Below are positions 13,012 to 21,466 of a DNA stretch of 64,000 bases, in pieces. Numbering within the stretch: position 1 is the stretch's first letter; every line of letters begins with the position of its first letter. The DNA comes from a virus, in the IMG/VR virus record IMGVR_UViG_3300042484_002041, positions 62,001 to 126,000 of that record, one strand, 5' to 3'. The translations under genes and the position numbers were made by a program. A model generated the notes under the pieces. That model had not been told where the DNA came from and searched no databases. It was given only the letters and a program-made list of their open reading frames with translations.

Positions 13012-14163
13012 ATGCAATTGTTCCAGCAGCCGTCTGATCGGTATGGCTATTACACTGTGGGCAACGAGAAAATTTACAGCAAATTTGAAGCTGTCAAGCG
13101 ACACCAAAGTACCGGGCAATTCCCGCATTGGTACTTTCATGATGATGTGTTTGCCAGTTACGATTGGACACATGAACCCGAAGCGTCTCTCACTGACTTA
13201 TATCTTGCAAGGGCTCAACAACTACGAGAAAAATACGACTACGTTGTTATCTGCTTTAGTGGTGGTGCGGATAGTACCAACATGCTGCATGCGTTCTTAG
13301 ATAACGGTATACATGTAGATGAAGTTGTCACATGGCACACGTTCGAAGGCAATCATAACAGTAGCACTCACACTGATCAAGAAATAGCACAAGTAACGTT
13401 ACCGTACATGCAAAAGTTACAAGACGCCCATCCAGAAATCAAGTTTAGGGTCATTGATATGACTCGCCCTATATACGATTTCTTTCAAGATACAGACAAC
13501 ATTGATGACACAATAAATCAGTTGGCCCTGCCTAGTCCCAACAGCATGGCATGGACTAGGCCGTTTATGCTAGATAGATTCTATCTAGATTATATCCACA
13601 GCGGTAAAAAAATTGGGTTTGTCTTAGGCATGGAAAAACCACGGGTATGGCAAGTGGATGGCCGCTGGTGTGTTAGATTCTTAGATGTCAGCAATATTTT
13701 TTACATCGGGTCTAGTGCACCAACTGAAATGTTTTATTGGAGCCCAGAGCTGCCTCCCATGCTGATCAAGCAAGCGCATATAATCAAGCGGTATCTTGAA
13801 CATGCTACTGCTCAAACACCCTGGGTGCAGCACGAGTCTTCGGGACTGGCCTGTGTTGATCGTAATGGTCAAACATTATGGCTGCATCGTGACGGAGTTT
13901 CGTCTTTGATTTATCCAACGTGGGACCTTAGCACATTCCAAGTTGAAAAAACGCGAAGTCCGGTATTCATACCCAATACCACTTGGTTGTATGATAACGA
14001 AATAGATACTACTGCCAAACACTACCGCAATGGTATTCTACATTTTCGAGACTCGATTCCTGAGTATTGGAGAAATGATACCGATGATATCTTTCGTGGT
14101 ATTCGTGGTACTTGGAGTCGCCCTTACTACCTTGACAAACAAGTAGTCGATGCTCGGGCATGA
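13012..14163 (+). CDS. PP-loop ATP pyrophosphatase-like protein
   Basis: 383 residues. Residues 77-90 (YVVICFSGGADSTN) contain the SGGxDS loop of the adenine-nucleotide alpha-hydrolase superfamily (asparagine synthetase C-domain, QueC, N-acetyl-sugar amidotransferases, tRNA thiolases), which adenylate a substrate before adding N or S. A long C-terminal part has no recognised domain. AGGAAA lies six bases before the ATG. The neighbour is a B12-type radical SAM enzyme, so the pair may act on one small molecule. An amidotransferase acting on a sugar is one guess; the substrate is not visible. Confidence 0.75.
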   Translation: MQLFQQPSDRYGYYTVGNEKIYSKFEAVKRHQSTGQFPHWYFHDDVFASYDWTHEPEASLTDLYLARAQQLREKYDYVVICFSGGADSTNMLHAFLDNGIHVDEVVTWHTFEGNHNSSTHTDQEIAQVTLPYMQKLQDAHPEIKFRVIDMTRPIYDFFQDTDNIDDTINQLALPSPNSMAWTRPFMLDRFYLDYIHSGKKIGFVLGMEKPRVWQVDGRWCVRFLDVSNIFYIGSSAPTEMFYWSPELPPMLIKQAHIIKRYLEHATAQTPWVQHESSGLACVDRNGQTLWLHRDGVSSLIYPTWDLSTFQVEKTRSPVFIPNTTWLYDNEIDTTAKHYRNGILHFRDSIPEYWRNDTDDIFRGIRGTWSRPYYLDKQVVDARA

Positions 14164-14168
14164 CCCCG

Positions 14169-14176
14169 GTAAATAT
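14169..14176 (+). promoter_or_regulatory. Late-promoter-like motif GTAAATAT
   Basis: GTAAATAT nine bases before the preferred start of the radical SAM gene, just after the PP-loop gene ends. If active, the transcript would begin almost at the ATG. Confidence 0.4.
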
Positions 14177-14185
14177 CTTTATCAT

Positions 14186-16354
14186 ATGTACGATATTGTT
14201 TTAATTTCAGTCCCATATACTATTGTAGAAAGTCCTCCACTAGGAATCGCTGTACTCAAAGGTGCTGTGGAATCATATGGATTCAAATGTTTGACCCTGG
14301 ACTTGGGTTTAGAATTATTAAAGGATTGCAATCACGATCGGTCGATATTTGATTCGTTGCAAGAATATTTTTCTACCCCAGACATGTCAATTGACCCCGA
14401 CGCTGAGTTTTTAACATCTGAGTTTATCGAAAAGTGGGCCGTGAAGTTGTCTGCACTAGACACTACTTGGATAGGCATCAGTGTGTTTTCGTACTATTCG
14501 CATCTGGCCACTTATATGTTATGCGAGAAAATTAAACAACTAAATCCCAAGATTAAAATTGTTATCGGTGGGCCTGCAGTCGGAGTGCAGATGGTCAAGT
14601 CCATGCATGCCAAATATCATATATCTTCTACTGAAAAACTATTAAAATTTGGCGATATCTTACTCCGACGAAAACTAATAGATGAAAACATACTAGGTGA
14701 TGGCGAGCAAGCCCTAGTTGATTTGCTTAATGGTTGTGTCGAGCCCGATGTGTTTCATATGGAAAAATACCAACACCAGGATCATCCATACGCCAACTTC
14801 GACGACTTTGAGTTAGGTCTCTACACCGGGCAACTCAACAGAGGACACACTCAACTACCTATATTCAGCAGCAAAGGATGTGTTCGTAGTTGTGACTTTT
14901 GTGATGTCACTGTGGTACAAAACAAATTTAGATTCCGCAGTGGTTTGAATATTGTCAAGGAGATGATTTATCTTGCAGAACGGCACGGCATTAGAGATTT
15001 TATATTTTTAGACAGCCTAGTTAACGGAAGTATGAAGAGTCTCCGTGAGTGGGTAACAGAATTAGCCAGATTCAACAGGGAAAATCCTGACAAAAAAATT
15101 ACATGGTCAGCTTCGGGATGGATATGTAGACCAATTGGGCAAATGCCACTGGACTTGTACCCACTGCTGGCCGAGTCAGGGTTGGCCAGTGCCACCATTG
15201 GTGTAGAGTCAGGCAGCAACAATGTTCTCCTGGCCATGAATAAAAAGACCACTGTTGAAGCATTGTACTTTGAAGCAGAGCAGTTTCAAAAAAATAACAT
15301 ACACTTTATCACCTTGCTCATGGTCGGGCACTGGAGCGAGACTTGGGAGGACTTCTTAAAAACTATATCAATGGTGTATAAAATTTCCAGTTATGCCCGT
15401 ACCGGACATCTAGTTGCTGTCAGCCCCGGTGGTACGTTTGAATTAGGGCCCGATACTCCTGCAGACTTGAACTATGAAAAAAATCAGTTGCAACGTAGCG
15501 CCGCCGGAAATTGGTGGACTGAGCTGAATCCCAACTTGACTGCCAAGGAGAGATTTTATAGATTGTTGTTGTTAGAAAAGTTTTTACATAGACTCAGAAT
15601 CCCATTGATGGAGCAAACTGCAGGGATAGCGCACACTAAATTGGCTAATAATTTTAGTGATTATCAAACGTTTTATCCTTTGAAGGTACACGGCAAAGAA
15701 CTTGCACAGTGTGCAGAGTATTACTACGAGAACTTTGACGAGTTTTTAAATCTAGTGCTATCAAAAGAAACAGCTAGTGTATTAAAATTAGAGTTTGAGC
15801 TAGAGTCTAGTGTCACACATGATAATCCTCCGGTTATAGAAATTAAGTTTAACCAACAAACAATTTACAAATCGGGGTTGTCCGAAGGAACCCATCAGAT
15901 ATCATTGTCTGCTACAGTAACAGATGCTCGTCGGCCCTGGGCAGATGTATGGAATAAATTAGAAATGCTGTTTTCAAATAAAAGCAGCAATGATACTATT
16001 GTCGATAACAACGGGCACATTGTTAAAGATAAGTTTGTACTGCTCAAAAAGTTCTCAATCAACGGCATTGACTTGTTTGCCGATCATGACTTTTTTTACA
16101 AAAAGTTAAAGTACCATACTAACGGTGTTGCTACCGATGTCCATCCAGGATTTTGGCACAACAACTCTGCTGTGAGTCTAGAATTTGATAATCCATTCTT
16201 ATTGTGGTACCATGCCAACACCAATCACTTTGCACAGTTTGATGGATTTATTGTCACAGAGTCAACCATGGCCAAAACCAAATCGTTAACCAAAGATGAC
16301 TATACTCGGTTCCGTGCTGAAGCTGTGAAACTGTTAAAGCAGCTCGAGCACTGA
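14186..16354 (+). CDS. B12-binding-type radical SAM enzyme with C-terminal beta domain
   Basis: 722 residues. N-terminal 1-200 resembles a cobalamin-binding Rossmann domain (MYDIVLISVPYT, SPPLGIAVLKGA, WIGISVFSYYSH, KIVIGGPAVG), although the usual DxHxxG is not clear. The radical SAM cluster is CVRSCDFC at 232-239 (CxxxCxxC), with GVESGSN near 333. The last 200 residues are an extra domain of alternating strands that could bind carbohydrate. Such enzymes methylate or rearrange unactivated carbons. The start at 14186 gives the clean MYDIV; an ATG at 14150 inside the previous gene is an alternative. No ribosome site precedes either start. Confidence 0.8.
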   Translation: MYDIVLISVPYTIVESPPLGIAVLKGAVESYGFKCLTLDLGLELLKDCNHDRSIFDSLQEYFSTPDMSIDPDAEFLTSEFIEKWAVKLSALDTTWIGISVFSYYSHLATYMLCEKIKQLNPKIKIVIGGPAVGVQMVKSMHAKYHISSTEKLLKFGDILLRRKLIDENILGDGEQALVDLLNGCVEPDVFHMEKYQHQDHPYANFDDFELGLYTGQLNRGHTQLPIFSSKGCVRSCDFCDVTVVQNKFRFRSGLNIVKEMIYLAERHGIRDFIFLDSLVNGSMKSLREWVTELARFNRENPDKKITWSASGWICRPIGQMPLDLYPLLAESGLASATIGVESGSNNVLLAMNKKTTVEALYFEAEQFQKNNIHFITLLMVGHWSETWEDFLKTISMVYKISSYARTGHLVAVSPGGTFELGPDTPADLNYEKNQLQRSAAGNWWTELNPNLTAKERFYRLLLLEKFLHRLRIPLMEQTAGIAHTKLANNFSDYQTFYPLKVHGKELAQCAEYYYENFDEFLNLVLSKETASVLKLEFELESSVTHDNPPVIEIKFNQQTIYKSGLSEGTHQISLSATVTDARRPWADVWNKLEMLFSNKSSNDTIVDNNGHIVKDKFVLLKKFSINGIDLFADHDFFYKKLKYHTNGVATDVHPGFWHNNSAVSLEFDNPFLLWYHANTNHFAQFDGFIVTESTMAKTKSLTKDDYTRFRAEAVKLLKQLEH

Positions 16355-16363
16355 TCCTGCTGG

Positions 16364-16392
16364 TTGACCAGAAATGGCTCCTGTGCTATAAT
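16364..16392 (+). promoter_or_regulatory. Sigma70-type promoter with extended -10
   Basis: TTGACC, 17 bp, TATAAT preceded by TGTGC. The -10 context tgtgctataatg recurs at the promoters near 16608 and 20085. Confidence 0.8.
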
Positions 16393-16422
16393 GGTTGTAT
16401 GGTTAGCAACAAGGAGTTGGGA

Positions 16423-16602
16423 ATGACTGAGTTTACGTTTGTTGTGGGCAACGACAAGTTCAAGTTCGCTGCGGAAACTGCGTTCAAGGCCATGGAACTG
16501 TGCAACCGGCAGGTGATCGACAAGAAGGATCTGCATCCCATGGCCTGGGCCGAAGCTGGAAAAAACACGTTCCAATGCTGCCCTGGCAATTACTTCGATT
16601 AA
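16423..16602 (+). CDS. Small hypothetical protein
   Basis: 59 residues (MTEFTFVVGNDKFKFAAETA). AAGGAG six bases before fixes this ATG; an ATG at 16399 lies at the predicted transcript start and is less likely. Short strands then a helix, with three Cys near the end. Function unknown. Confidence 0.75.
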   Translation: MTEFTFVVGNDKFKFAAETAFKAMELCNRQVIDKKDLHPMAWAEAGKNTFQCCPGNYFD

Positions 16603-16607
16603 TCGAT

Positions 16608-16636
16608 TTGCCCAATAATTCATCTTGTGCTATAAT
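16608..16636 (+). promoter_or_regulatory. Sigma70-type promoter with extended -10
   Basis: TTGCCC, 17 bp, TATAAT preceded by TGTGC; the leader gcatacagtaaggagtt is nearly the same as that after the promoter at 20085. Confidence 0.75.
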
Positions 16637-16661
16637 GTAGGCATACAGTAAGGAGTTGGTT

Positions 16662-16889
16662 ATGAGTGATCAAGATAGCAGCAAGTATGATCAACGCCAT
16701 GGTGGGCCTTGGGATCGCGGTAGTGCCGATTCCTACTACGGACGAGGTTACGGGCCCCACTATTACGTGGGCGACACAGGCTCTAGCCAAGAAGTTGAGC
16801 TGGAGGGCATGACTGCTGAAGAGATCACAGCCTACACCGCAGGCTACAATGACAACGAACAGTTTGGCAACAAGAAGGAGTGGAACTAA
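16662..16889 (+). CDS. Small Gly/Tyr-rich hypothetical protein
   Basis: 75 residues (MSDQDSSKYDQRHGGPWDRG). The N-terminal half is low-complexity Gly/Tyr/Arg/Asp and likely disordered; the end resembles short helix motifs (MTAEEITAYTAGYND). AGGAG six bases upstream. Co-transcribed with the next gene. Function unknown. Confidence 0.75.
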   Translation: MSDQDSSKYDQRHGGPWDRGSADSYYGRGYGPHYYVGDTGSSQEVELEGMTAEEITAYTAGYNDNEQFGNKKEWN

Positions 16890-17071
16890 TGAAAGATCGA
16901 TTCTCGGTGACTTGGATATTTCGTAACGACCACGAGTGGCACAAACGATTTCGAACCGCAGATGATCGCGACGTGTTTGTCATTACCACGGGCATCCTGA
17001 CTCATCCGGACATTACGCGGATTGCATTTCATGACGGCGATGTTAAGAAACACATCAAGCAAGCTGGTTGA
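16889..17071 (+). CDS. Small hypothetical protein
   Basis: 60 residues (MKDRFSVTWIFRNDHEWHKR), overlapping the previous stop (TAATG) with AAGGAG nine bases upstream. Basic and His-rich, alpha/beta. Function unknown. The next promoter overlaps its last codons. Confidence 0.7.
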   Translation: MKDRFSVTWIFRNDHEWHKRFRTADDRDVFVITTGILTHPDITRIAFHDGDVKKHIKQAG

Positions 17072-17096
17072 CACGAAATTCAACATAGCATATAAT
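17068..17096 (+). promoter_or_regulatory. Sigma70-type promoter
   Basis: TTGACA, 17 bp, TATAAT. It drives the AAA+ ATPase after a leader of about 35 nt carrying AAGGAA. Confidence 0.82.
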
Positions 17097-17137
17097 AGAG
17101 TCATAGTTTAATTTTAACCCTGAGAAGGAACTACATT

Positions 17138-18229
17138 ATGTCCGTTGAACATCGTACCGTTACCAGTGTCACTGCCCGCCGTGCTATTCACAAACTGATT
17201 GCCAAACAGCGCCCGGGCTTCCTGTGGGGCCCTCCGGGGATTGGCAAGAGCGAGGTTGTTGCTAGCATTGCCAAAGAGCTTGGTGGTCTCATGATCGACC
17301 TGCGCTTGGGCCAGATGGATCCCACAGACATCCGTGGTATCCCGTTCTATAACAAAGAAATCAACAAGATGGATTGGGCTGCGCCGGTTGACTTGCCCGA
17401 TGAGGAAATGGCTAGCCAGTATCCCATCATTATCTTGTTCCTGGACGAACTGAATGCTGCTCCTCCTGCAACCCAGGCGGCAGCGTATCAGTTGATCTTG
17501 AATCGTGCTTGCGGCAAGTATAAGTTGCCGGCCAATGTGGCAATGATCGCAGCCGGCAATCGTGAAAGCGACAAGGGCGTGACATACCGCATGCCTAGCC
17601 CGCTAGCAAATCGTTTCGTGCACCTGGAAATGCGAGCTGACTTTTCTGCTTGGTTAGAGTGGGCAGTTGAGAACCAAATCCACAAGGACGTGGTTGGCTA
17701 CTTGAGCTTTGCCAAGCAAGACCTGTACGACTACGACAGCAAGAGCTCAAGCCGTGCGTTCGCTACACCGCGTTCCTGGACCTTTGTGAGCGAGCTGCTG
17801 GAGGACGAGGATACCAGCAATGCCGACATCACTGACTTGATTGCAGGTACTGTGGGCGAGGGGCTTGCTGTCAAGTTCATGGCTCACCGCAAGATTGCAG
17901 GGCGCTTGCCCAAGCCGGAAGATGTGTTGTCGGGCAAGGAAAAAGAGCTGGCAATCAAAGAAGTCAGTGCCATGTACAGTCTGGTTATCAGCTTGTGCTA
18001 TGAGCTCAAGGATGCGCTGGAAGTCACAAAGGTGTCAGACAAGGAATTCCACAGCATGGCGGATAACTTCTTTGCTTACATGATGAAGAACTTTGAGACT
18101 GAGCTTGTGGTTATGGGTGCAAGGATTGCGTTGACTACGTACAACCTGCCGTTCCAGCCTACCAAGTTGAAGAACTTCGACGAGTTCCATCAGCGTTATG
18201 GCAAGTACATTCTCCAGGCCAATGCCTGA
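17138..18229 (+). CDS. MoxR-like AAA+ ATPase
   Basis: 363 residues. Walker A GPPGIGKSE (31-39), Walker B IILFLDELN (98-106), sensor-1 Asn141 (AAGNRESD) and a likely arginine finger in LANRF (156-160) make a complete AAA+ module of the MoxR/RavA type, followed by a helical lid. MoxR ATPases act as chaperones with von Willebrand A partners, inserting metals or remodelling complexes. A VWA/metallopeptidase-fold protein is encoded 2 kb downstream under a matching promoter, so the two probably work as one machine. The C-terminal KLKNFDEFHQRYG recurs in the small protein at 8266. Confidence 0.88.
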   Translation: MSVEHRTVTSVTARRAIHKLIAKQRPGFLWGPPGIGKSEVVASIAKELGGLMIDLRLGQMDPTDIRGIPFYNKEINKMDWAAPVDLPDEEMASQYPIIILFLDELNAAPPATQAAAYQLILNRACGKYKLPANVAMIAAGNRESDKGVTYRMPSPLANRFVHLEMRADFSAWLEWAVENQIHKDVVGYLSFAKQDLYDYDSKSSSRAFATPRSWTFVSELLEDEDTSNADITDLIAGTVGEGLAVKFMAHRKIAGRLPKPEDVLSGKEKELAIKEVSAMYSLVISLCYELKDALEVTKVSDKEFHSMADNFFAYMMKNFETELVVMGARIALTTYNLPFQPTKLKNFDEFHQRYGKYILQANA

Positions 18230-18236
18230 TGCGGAC

Positions 18237-18262
18237 GGGGGGTCAACTACACCCCCCATTTT
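18237..18262 (+). terminator. Probable terminator after the AAA+ gene
   Basis: GGGGGGT (18237-18243) and ACCCCCC (18251-18257) form a 7-bp GC-rich stem with a 7-nt loop followed by ATTTT. The T-run is short but the stem is strong. Confidence 0.6.
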
Positions 18263-18266
18263 AACC

Positions 18267-18296
18267 AGTGTAAGGGTTATGTTCGACCCTTACACT
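18267..18296 (+). promoter_or_regulatory. Hairpin enclosing ribosome site and start codon
   Basis: AGTGTAAGGGT and ACCCTTACACT form a perfect 11-bp stem with an 8-nt loop TATGTTCG. The Shine-Dalgarno AAGGG lies in the 5' arm and the ATG of the next gene in the loop, so folding should block translation initiation. Confidence 0.65.
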
Positions 18297-18497
18297 TATC
18301 AGTCTGTACAGACGTTGTTGCGACATGTGCAGGCTGACTTTGGTCCCAACAGCAGCAGTCTAAGTAGAGGCACTGGTGGTACGGCACGATGGAATTGGAC
18401 CGCAGGAGACGACGGAGAACAAAACAGGTTTGCTATGATTTTCTATTTTACAGACCCACAAGATGCTATCATGTTCTCGCTCAAGTATTCAAGATAA
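18279..18497 (+). CDS. Small hypothetical protein, start hidden in a hairpin
   Basis: 72 residues (MFDPYTYQSVQTLLRHVQAD). The ATG lies in the loop of a perfect stem whose 5' arm holds its ribosome site. A longer frame from 18198 begins inside the ATPase gene. Ends DPQDAIMFSLKYSR, resembling a short alpha/beta fold. It converges with the next gene and overlaps it by nine bases. Function unknown. Confidence 0.65.
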   Translation: MFDPYTYQSVQTLLRHVQADFGPNSSSLSRGTGGTARWNWTAGDDGEQNRFAMIFYFTDPQDAIMFSLKYSR

Positions 18498-19712
18498 GAA
18501 ATCTAACGCAGCAGGCACTTCAGACATGACACGGCTGTATACTTGATCATGCAACCGGTACCGTGCTAGTTCGTAGTTTGCTTGCAGGCGGGGTTGGCAT
18601 CGTTGCCAAGCAGAAATAGCAAAATCTCGATCTTCTAAAAGTCTGCGATTTCGATCAATGGCTGCTGTGAGTCTATCAATTGGCCTAGTGATTACATCAT
18701 AGGAATGGTCAACTACATCATCGAACATATCAAACCCCAACTTGCGACAGTATTCGACTATGCCGAGCTGCCCCAGGACAATTGGTAGATTCATCCCATA
18801 TACTGAATTGATAAACTTTTCTGTCATATGAATACCAAATTTAAACTCAAAGGTAGTCTCATTAACAATTTCTACAGCCGAGTTTTCATATATTGGTCGT
18901 AGTCTTAGATCAAGATTTTCGGCATTACCATTGACTGTGGTATAAATTTGACTTGGAGGCTTAATATTATGCTCTTTGCCTCGTTCGGTACCTATCTCAA
19001 AAATTGATCCATATCTACTATCATCATCTGGAAGAAATGACCAATGCTGCTGCCAACGTGTGCGCCAATTATCGTTTGGTATGTTTATGCTTAACCAACC
19101 AGTTGCGTCTAATCCAAGCCCTTTAAGGTAGAGTGCTGCGCCCCATCGAGCTAGTCTTGCAATGCGAGTTAGACTAATCCAATGGTAGTTAGCTGCAAAG
19201 GATTTTTCTATCATATTAATATTCTGGTATTCTTCTTTTTGAAGCAAATAATCACTCCCCCAATGTATAATATGAAGATTTTCCAAACTCGGCCAAGTAT
19301 CCGGGAGATAGTGAGTACTAAATACAACAACTTTCATCTCGGGGTGAGTTTGAACAAAGTCAAGGAACTCATCGGAATACATTAATGCCTGATCGCAATG
19401 AAATATTAGGTGATTTCTTCCTTCCCACTCGTCGCATGCCTCTTTCCAAAGTACTCCAAATGGCTGGTAATATGCAGAAAACTCTATGTTTCGATCTTGA
19501 GTCATACGCATTATATTATTAATCATGTCAACAAAATACTGATCATTATGACGTTTAATGCCTAATAATTTAATCGGATGGCACCACTCAATACGATCAC
19601 AATAAAAATTGTCCGATACAGATAGTTCAGCATATAAGTTTTTTTCCTTCTGGCGCCAGTATTTTGGGTTAGGGCGCCGGGCAAGTATTTTTCGTATATC
19701 GTCATGATTCAT
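18489..19712 (-). CDS. TEK-motif putative glycosyltransferase, divergent
   Basis: 407 residues from the ATG giving MNHDDIRKIL; a longer frame would run into the divergent gene. The C-terminal block has ETTFEF, HMTEKF (T297-E298-K299), LPIVLGQ, LGFDMF and DHSYD, the same order as the six other TEK proteins here. That block resembles the donor-site motif of GT10 fucosyltransferases (a Glu, then TEK before a hydrophobic helix). The N-terminal half is not shared. It is the only - strand gene among + strand early genes. Glycosyl transfer is inferred; donor and acceptor unknown. Confidence 0.6.
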   Translation of the reverse strand: MNHDDIRKILARRPNPKYWRQKEKNLYAELSVSDNFYCDRIEWCHPIKLLGIKRHNDQYFVDMINNIMRMTQDRNIEFSAYYQPFGVLWKEACDEWEGRNHLIFHCDQALMYSDEFLDFVQTHPEMKVVVFSTHYLPDTWPSLENLHIIHWGSDYLLQKEEYQNINMIEKSFAANYHWISLTRIARLARWGAALYLKGLGLDATGWLSINIPNDNWRTRWQQHWSFLPDDDSRYGSIFEIGTERGKEHNIKPPSQIYTTVNGNAENLDLRLRPIYENSAVEIVNETTFEFKFGIHMTEKFINSVYGMNLPIVLGQLGIVEYCRKLGFDMFDDVVDHSYDVITRPIDRLTAAIDRNRRLLEDRDFAISAWQRCQPRLQANYELARYRLHDQVYSRVMSEVPAALDFLS

Positions 19713-19732
19713 ATTAATATATATACCGCACA

Positions 19733-20077
19733 ATGAAATACAATGTAAAATCACTTGATGGTCGGTACAGTTACAATAACTTGTTTGACTACTGTATTGA
19801 GTTTCATCCCACAATGAGTGTCTGGCACGGCCCCGAGGCATTCACTCAAGCTCAACAATGGTTTGTCGAAACATACGGCTGGAGTGCCGAAGTACGGCTG
19901 TGGACCGAGTTAAGTAAGTGGCGTAGCTGGGGCGGGAAGATAACAACTCAACTTGATCTCTCCGAGTACTGTAACCCGCTGTGGAGCTATTCAATCGAAA
20001 ATGCCAACCTTCGAATTTATGTTGCATCCGAAAAAGAGCTGATGTTTTTCCAACTGTCCCACCCCTGCACGAACTAA
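19733..20077 (+). CDS. Hypothetical protein, divergent from the TEK gene
   Basis: 114 residues (MKYNVKSLDGRYSYNNLFDY), seven Trp, mixed alpha/beta. Only 20 bases, AT-rich, separate it from the divergent TEK-motif gene, so their promoters must overlap. No motif recognised. Confidence 0.65.
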   Translation: MKYNVKSLDGRYSYNNLFDYCIEFHPTMSVWHGPEAFTQAQQWFVETYGWSAEVRLWTELSKWRSWGGKITTQLDLSEYCNPLWSYSIENANLRIYVASEKELMFFQLSHPCTN

Positions 20078-20084
20078 TCACGAT

Positions 20085-20113
20085 TTGACCATTAATTCAA
20101 CTTGTGCTATAAT
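20085..20113 (+). promoter_or_regulatory. Sigma70-type promoter with extended -10
   Basis: TTGACC, 17 bp, TATAAT preceded by TGTGC. It drives the VWA protein gene with an AAGGAG leader, and the -10 and leader match the promoter at 16608. Confidence 0.82.
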
Positions 20114-20145
20114 GTAAGCATACGGTAAAGAACAAGGAGTTAGAA

Positions 20146-21456
20146 ATGACAAGTGTTTTGCACGCCACAGCAGGTACCACTGCTACCAAAGAAGATGCCA
20201 AGAAGTTTGCGGCCCTAATAGGCCCCACTGACCCCAAGGTAGATCGCGAAGTTCGCGAGATGTTGATCACTGCTCGAATTGGCATGTTGCTGCGCGCCAG
20301 CTTCTTTGGCAATCTTGCTACTCGTCTCAAGATGATCAATGCCGACGAGTGGTGTGCCACTGCTGCCACTGACGGACGGTGCTTCTATTACAATAGCCGC
20401 TTTATCAAGATGCTGCGGCCCAAGGAGATTGAGTTCCTGTTCGGGCACGAAGTCCTGCACTGTGTCTATGATCACTTTGGGCGACGTGGTGATCGGGATC
20501 CGCAGTTGTGGAATATTGCCAATGACTTCTGTGTTAACGCCGACCTTAAGAAACACAAGGTTGGTGAGCTGATCACTTCTGTGCCTTGCTTGTACGATCC
20601 CAAGTATGACGGCATGAGCTCTGAAGAAGTATACGACGAGCTGTTCAAGAACGTTAAGAAGATCAATATCATTCAGTTAATCGACAAGATGATCGACGAG
20701 CACATGGACGGCGACGAAGGCGAGGGCGAAGAAGGCGAGGACGGCAATCAGTCAAGCAAGGGCGGCGATAAATCAGGCAAGGGCCGTCCTAAACTCAGTG
20801 ACGAAGAGCGTGAAAAAGTACGCGACGAGATCAAAGAAGCCATGATGGCTGCTGCACAGACTTGTGATGCTGGCAACATACCGCTTGGGGTCAAGCGCCT
20901 GATACAGGACCTAACTGAACCCAAGATGAACTGGCGCGAGCTGTTGCGCATGCAAATAGAGTCGACTATCAAGTCGGACTATACTTGGATGAAGGCCAGT
21001 CGCAAGGGCTGGCACGTTGATGCAATCATGCCCGGGATGAAGACTGCAGAAACAATCGACATTGCTATAGCAATTGACACGTCGGGCTCAATCTCAAGTG
21101 AACAAGCTCGAGACTTCCTTAGCGAGATTCGTGGCATCATGGAAACGTTCGATAACTATCGTATCCATGTGTTTACGTTTGATACTGAGGTGTACAATCC
21201 GCAACAATACAATTCAGACACACTGGAGGACATCGAGGAATACGATATCCAGGGTGGTGGTGGTACTGCCTTTGAAGCAATCTTTGACTATCTCAAGGGT
21301 GCCGATCTTGAGCCCAAGCGCCTGTTAGTATTCACAGACGGCTACCCAGGCGGCACCTGGGGAGATGAAAACTACTGTGACACTGTTTGGATTATACACG
21401 GGGACAAGAATCCCGACCCGCCCTTTGGCACTTGGGCCTTGTACGAAGAAGACTAA
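20146..21456 (+). CDS. Metallopeptidase-fold plus VWA-like domain protein
   Basis: 436 residues. N-terminal domain has HEVLHCVYDH (101-110), an HExxH zinc-protease-like site; residues 187-215 are an acidic Gly/Glu linker; the C-terminal domain begins IDIAIAIDTSGSIS (304-317) with a MIDAS DxSxS and a later FTDGYPGG. This matches the DUF2201 architecture (putative metallopeptidase, then VWA-like). Such proteins pair with MoxR AAA+ ATPases. Whether it cleaves peptides is unknown. Its own sigma70 promoter resembles that of the small genes near 16.6 kb, suggesting early expression with the ATPase. Confidence 0.88.
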   Translation: MTSVLHATAGTTATKEDAKKFAALIGPTDPKVDREVREMLITARIGMLLRASFFGNLATRLKMINADEWCATAATDGRCFYYNSRFIKMLRPKEIEFLFGHEVLHCVYDHFGRRGDRDPQLWNIANDFCVNADLKKHKVGELITSVPCLYDPKYDGMSSEEVYDELFKNVKKINIIQLIDKMIDEHMDGDEGEGEEGEDGNQSSKGGDKSGKGRPKLSDEEREKVRDEIKEAMMAAAQTCDAGNIPLGVKRLIQDLTEPKMNWRELLRMQIESTIKSDYTWMKASRKGWHVDAIMPGMKTAETIDIAIAIDTSGSISSEQARDFLSEIRGIMETFDNYRIHVFTFDTEVYNPQQYNSDTLEDIEEYDIQGGGGTAFEAIFDYLKGADLEPKRLLVFTDGYPGGTWGDENYCDTVWIIHGDKNPDPPFGTWALYEED

Positions 21457-21466
21457 TTTGCCCAAA

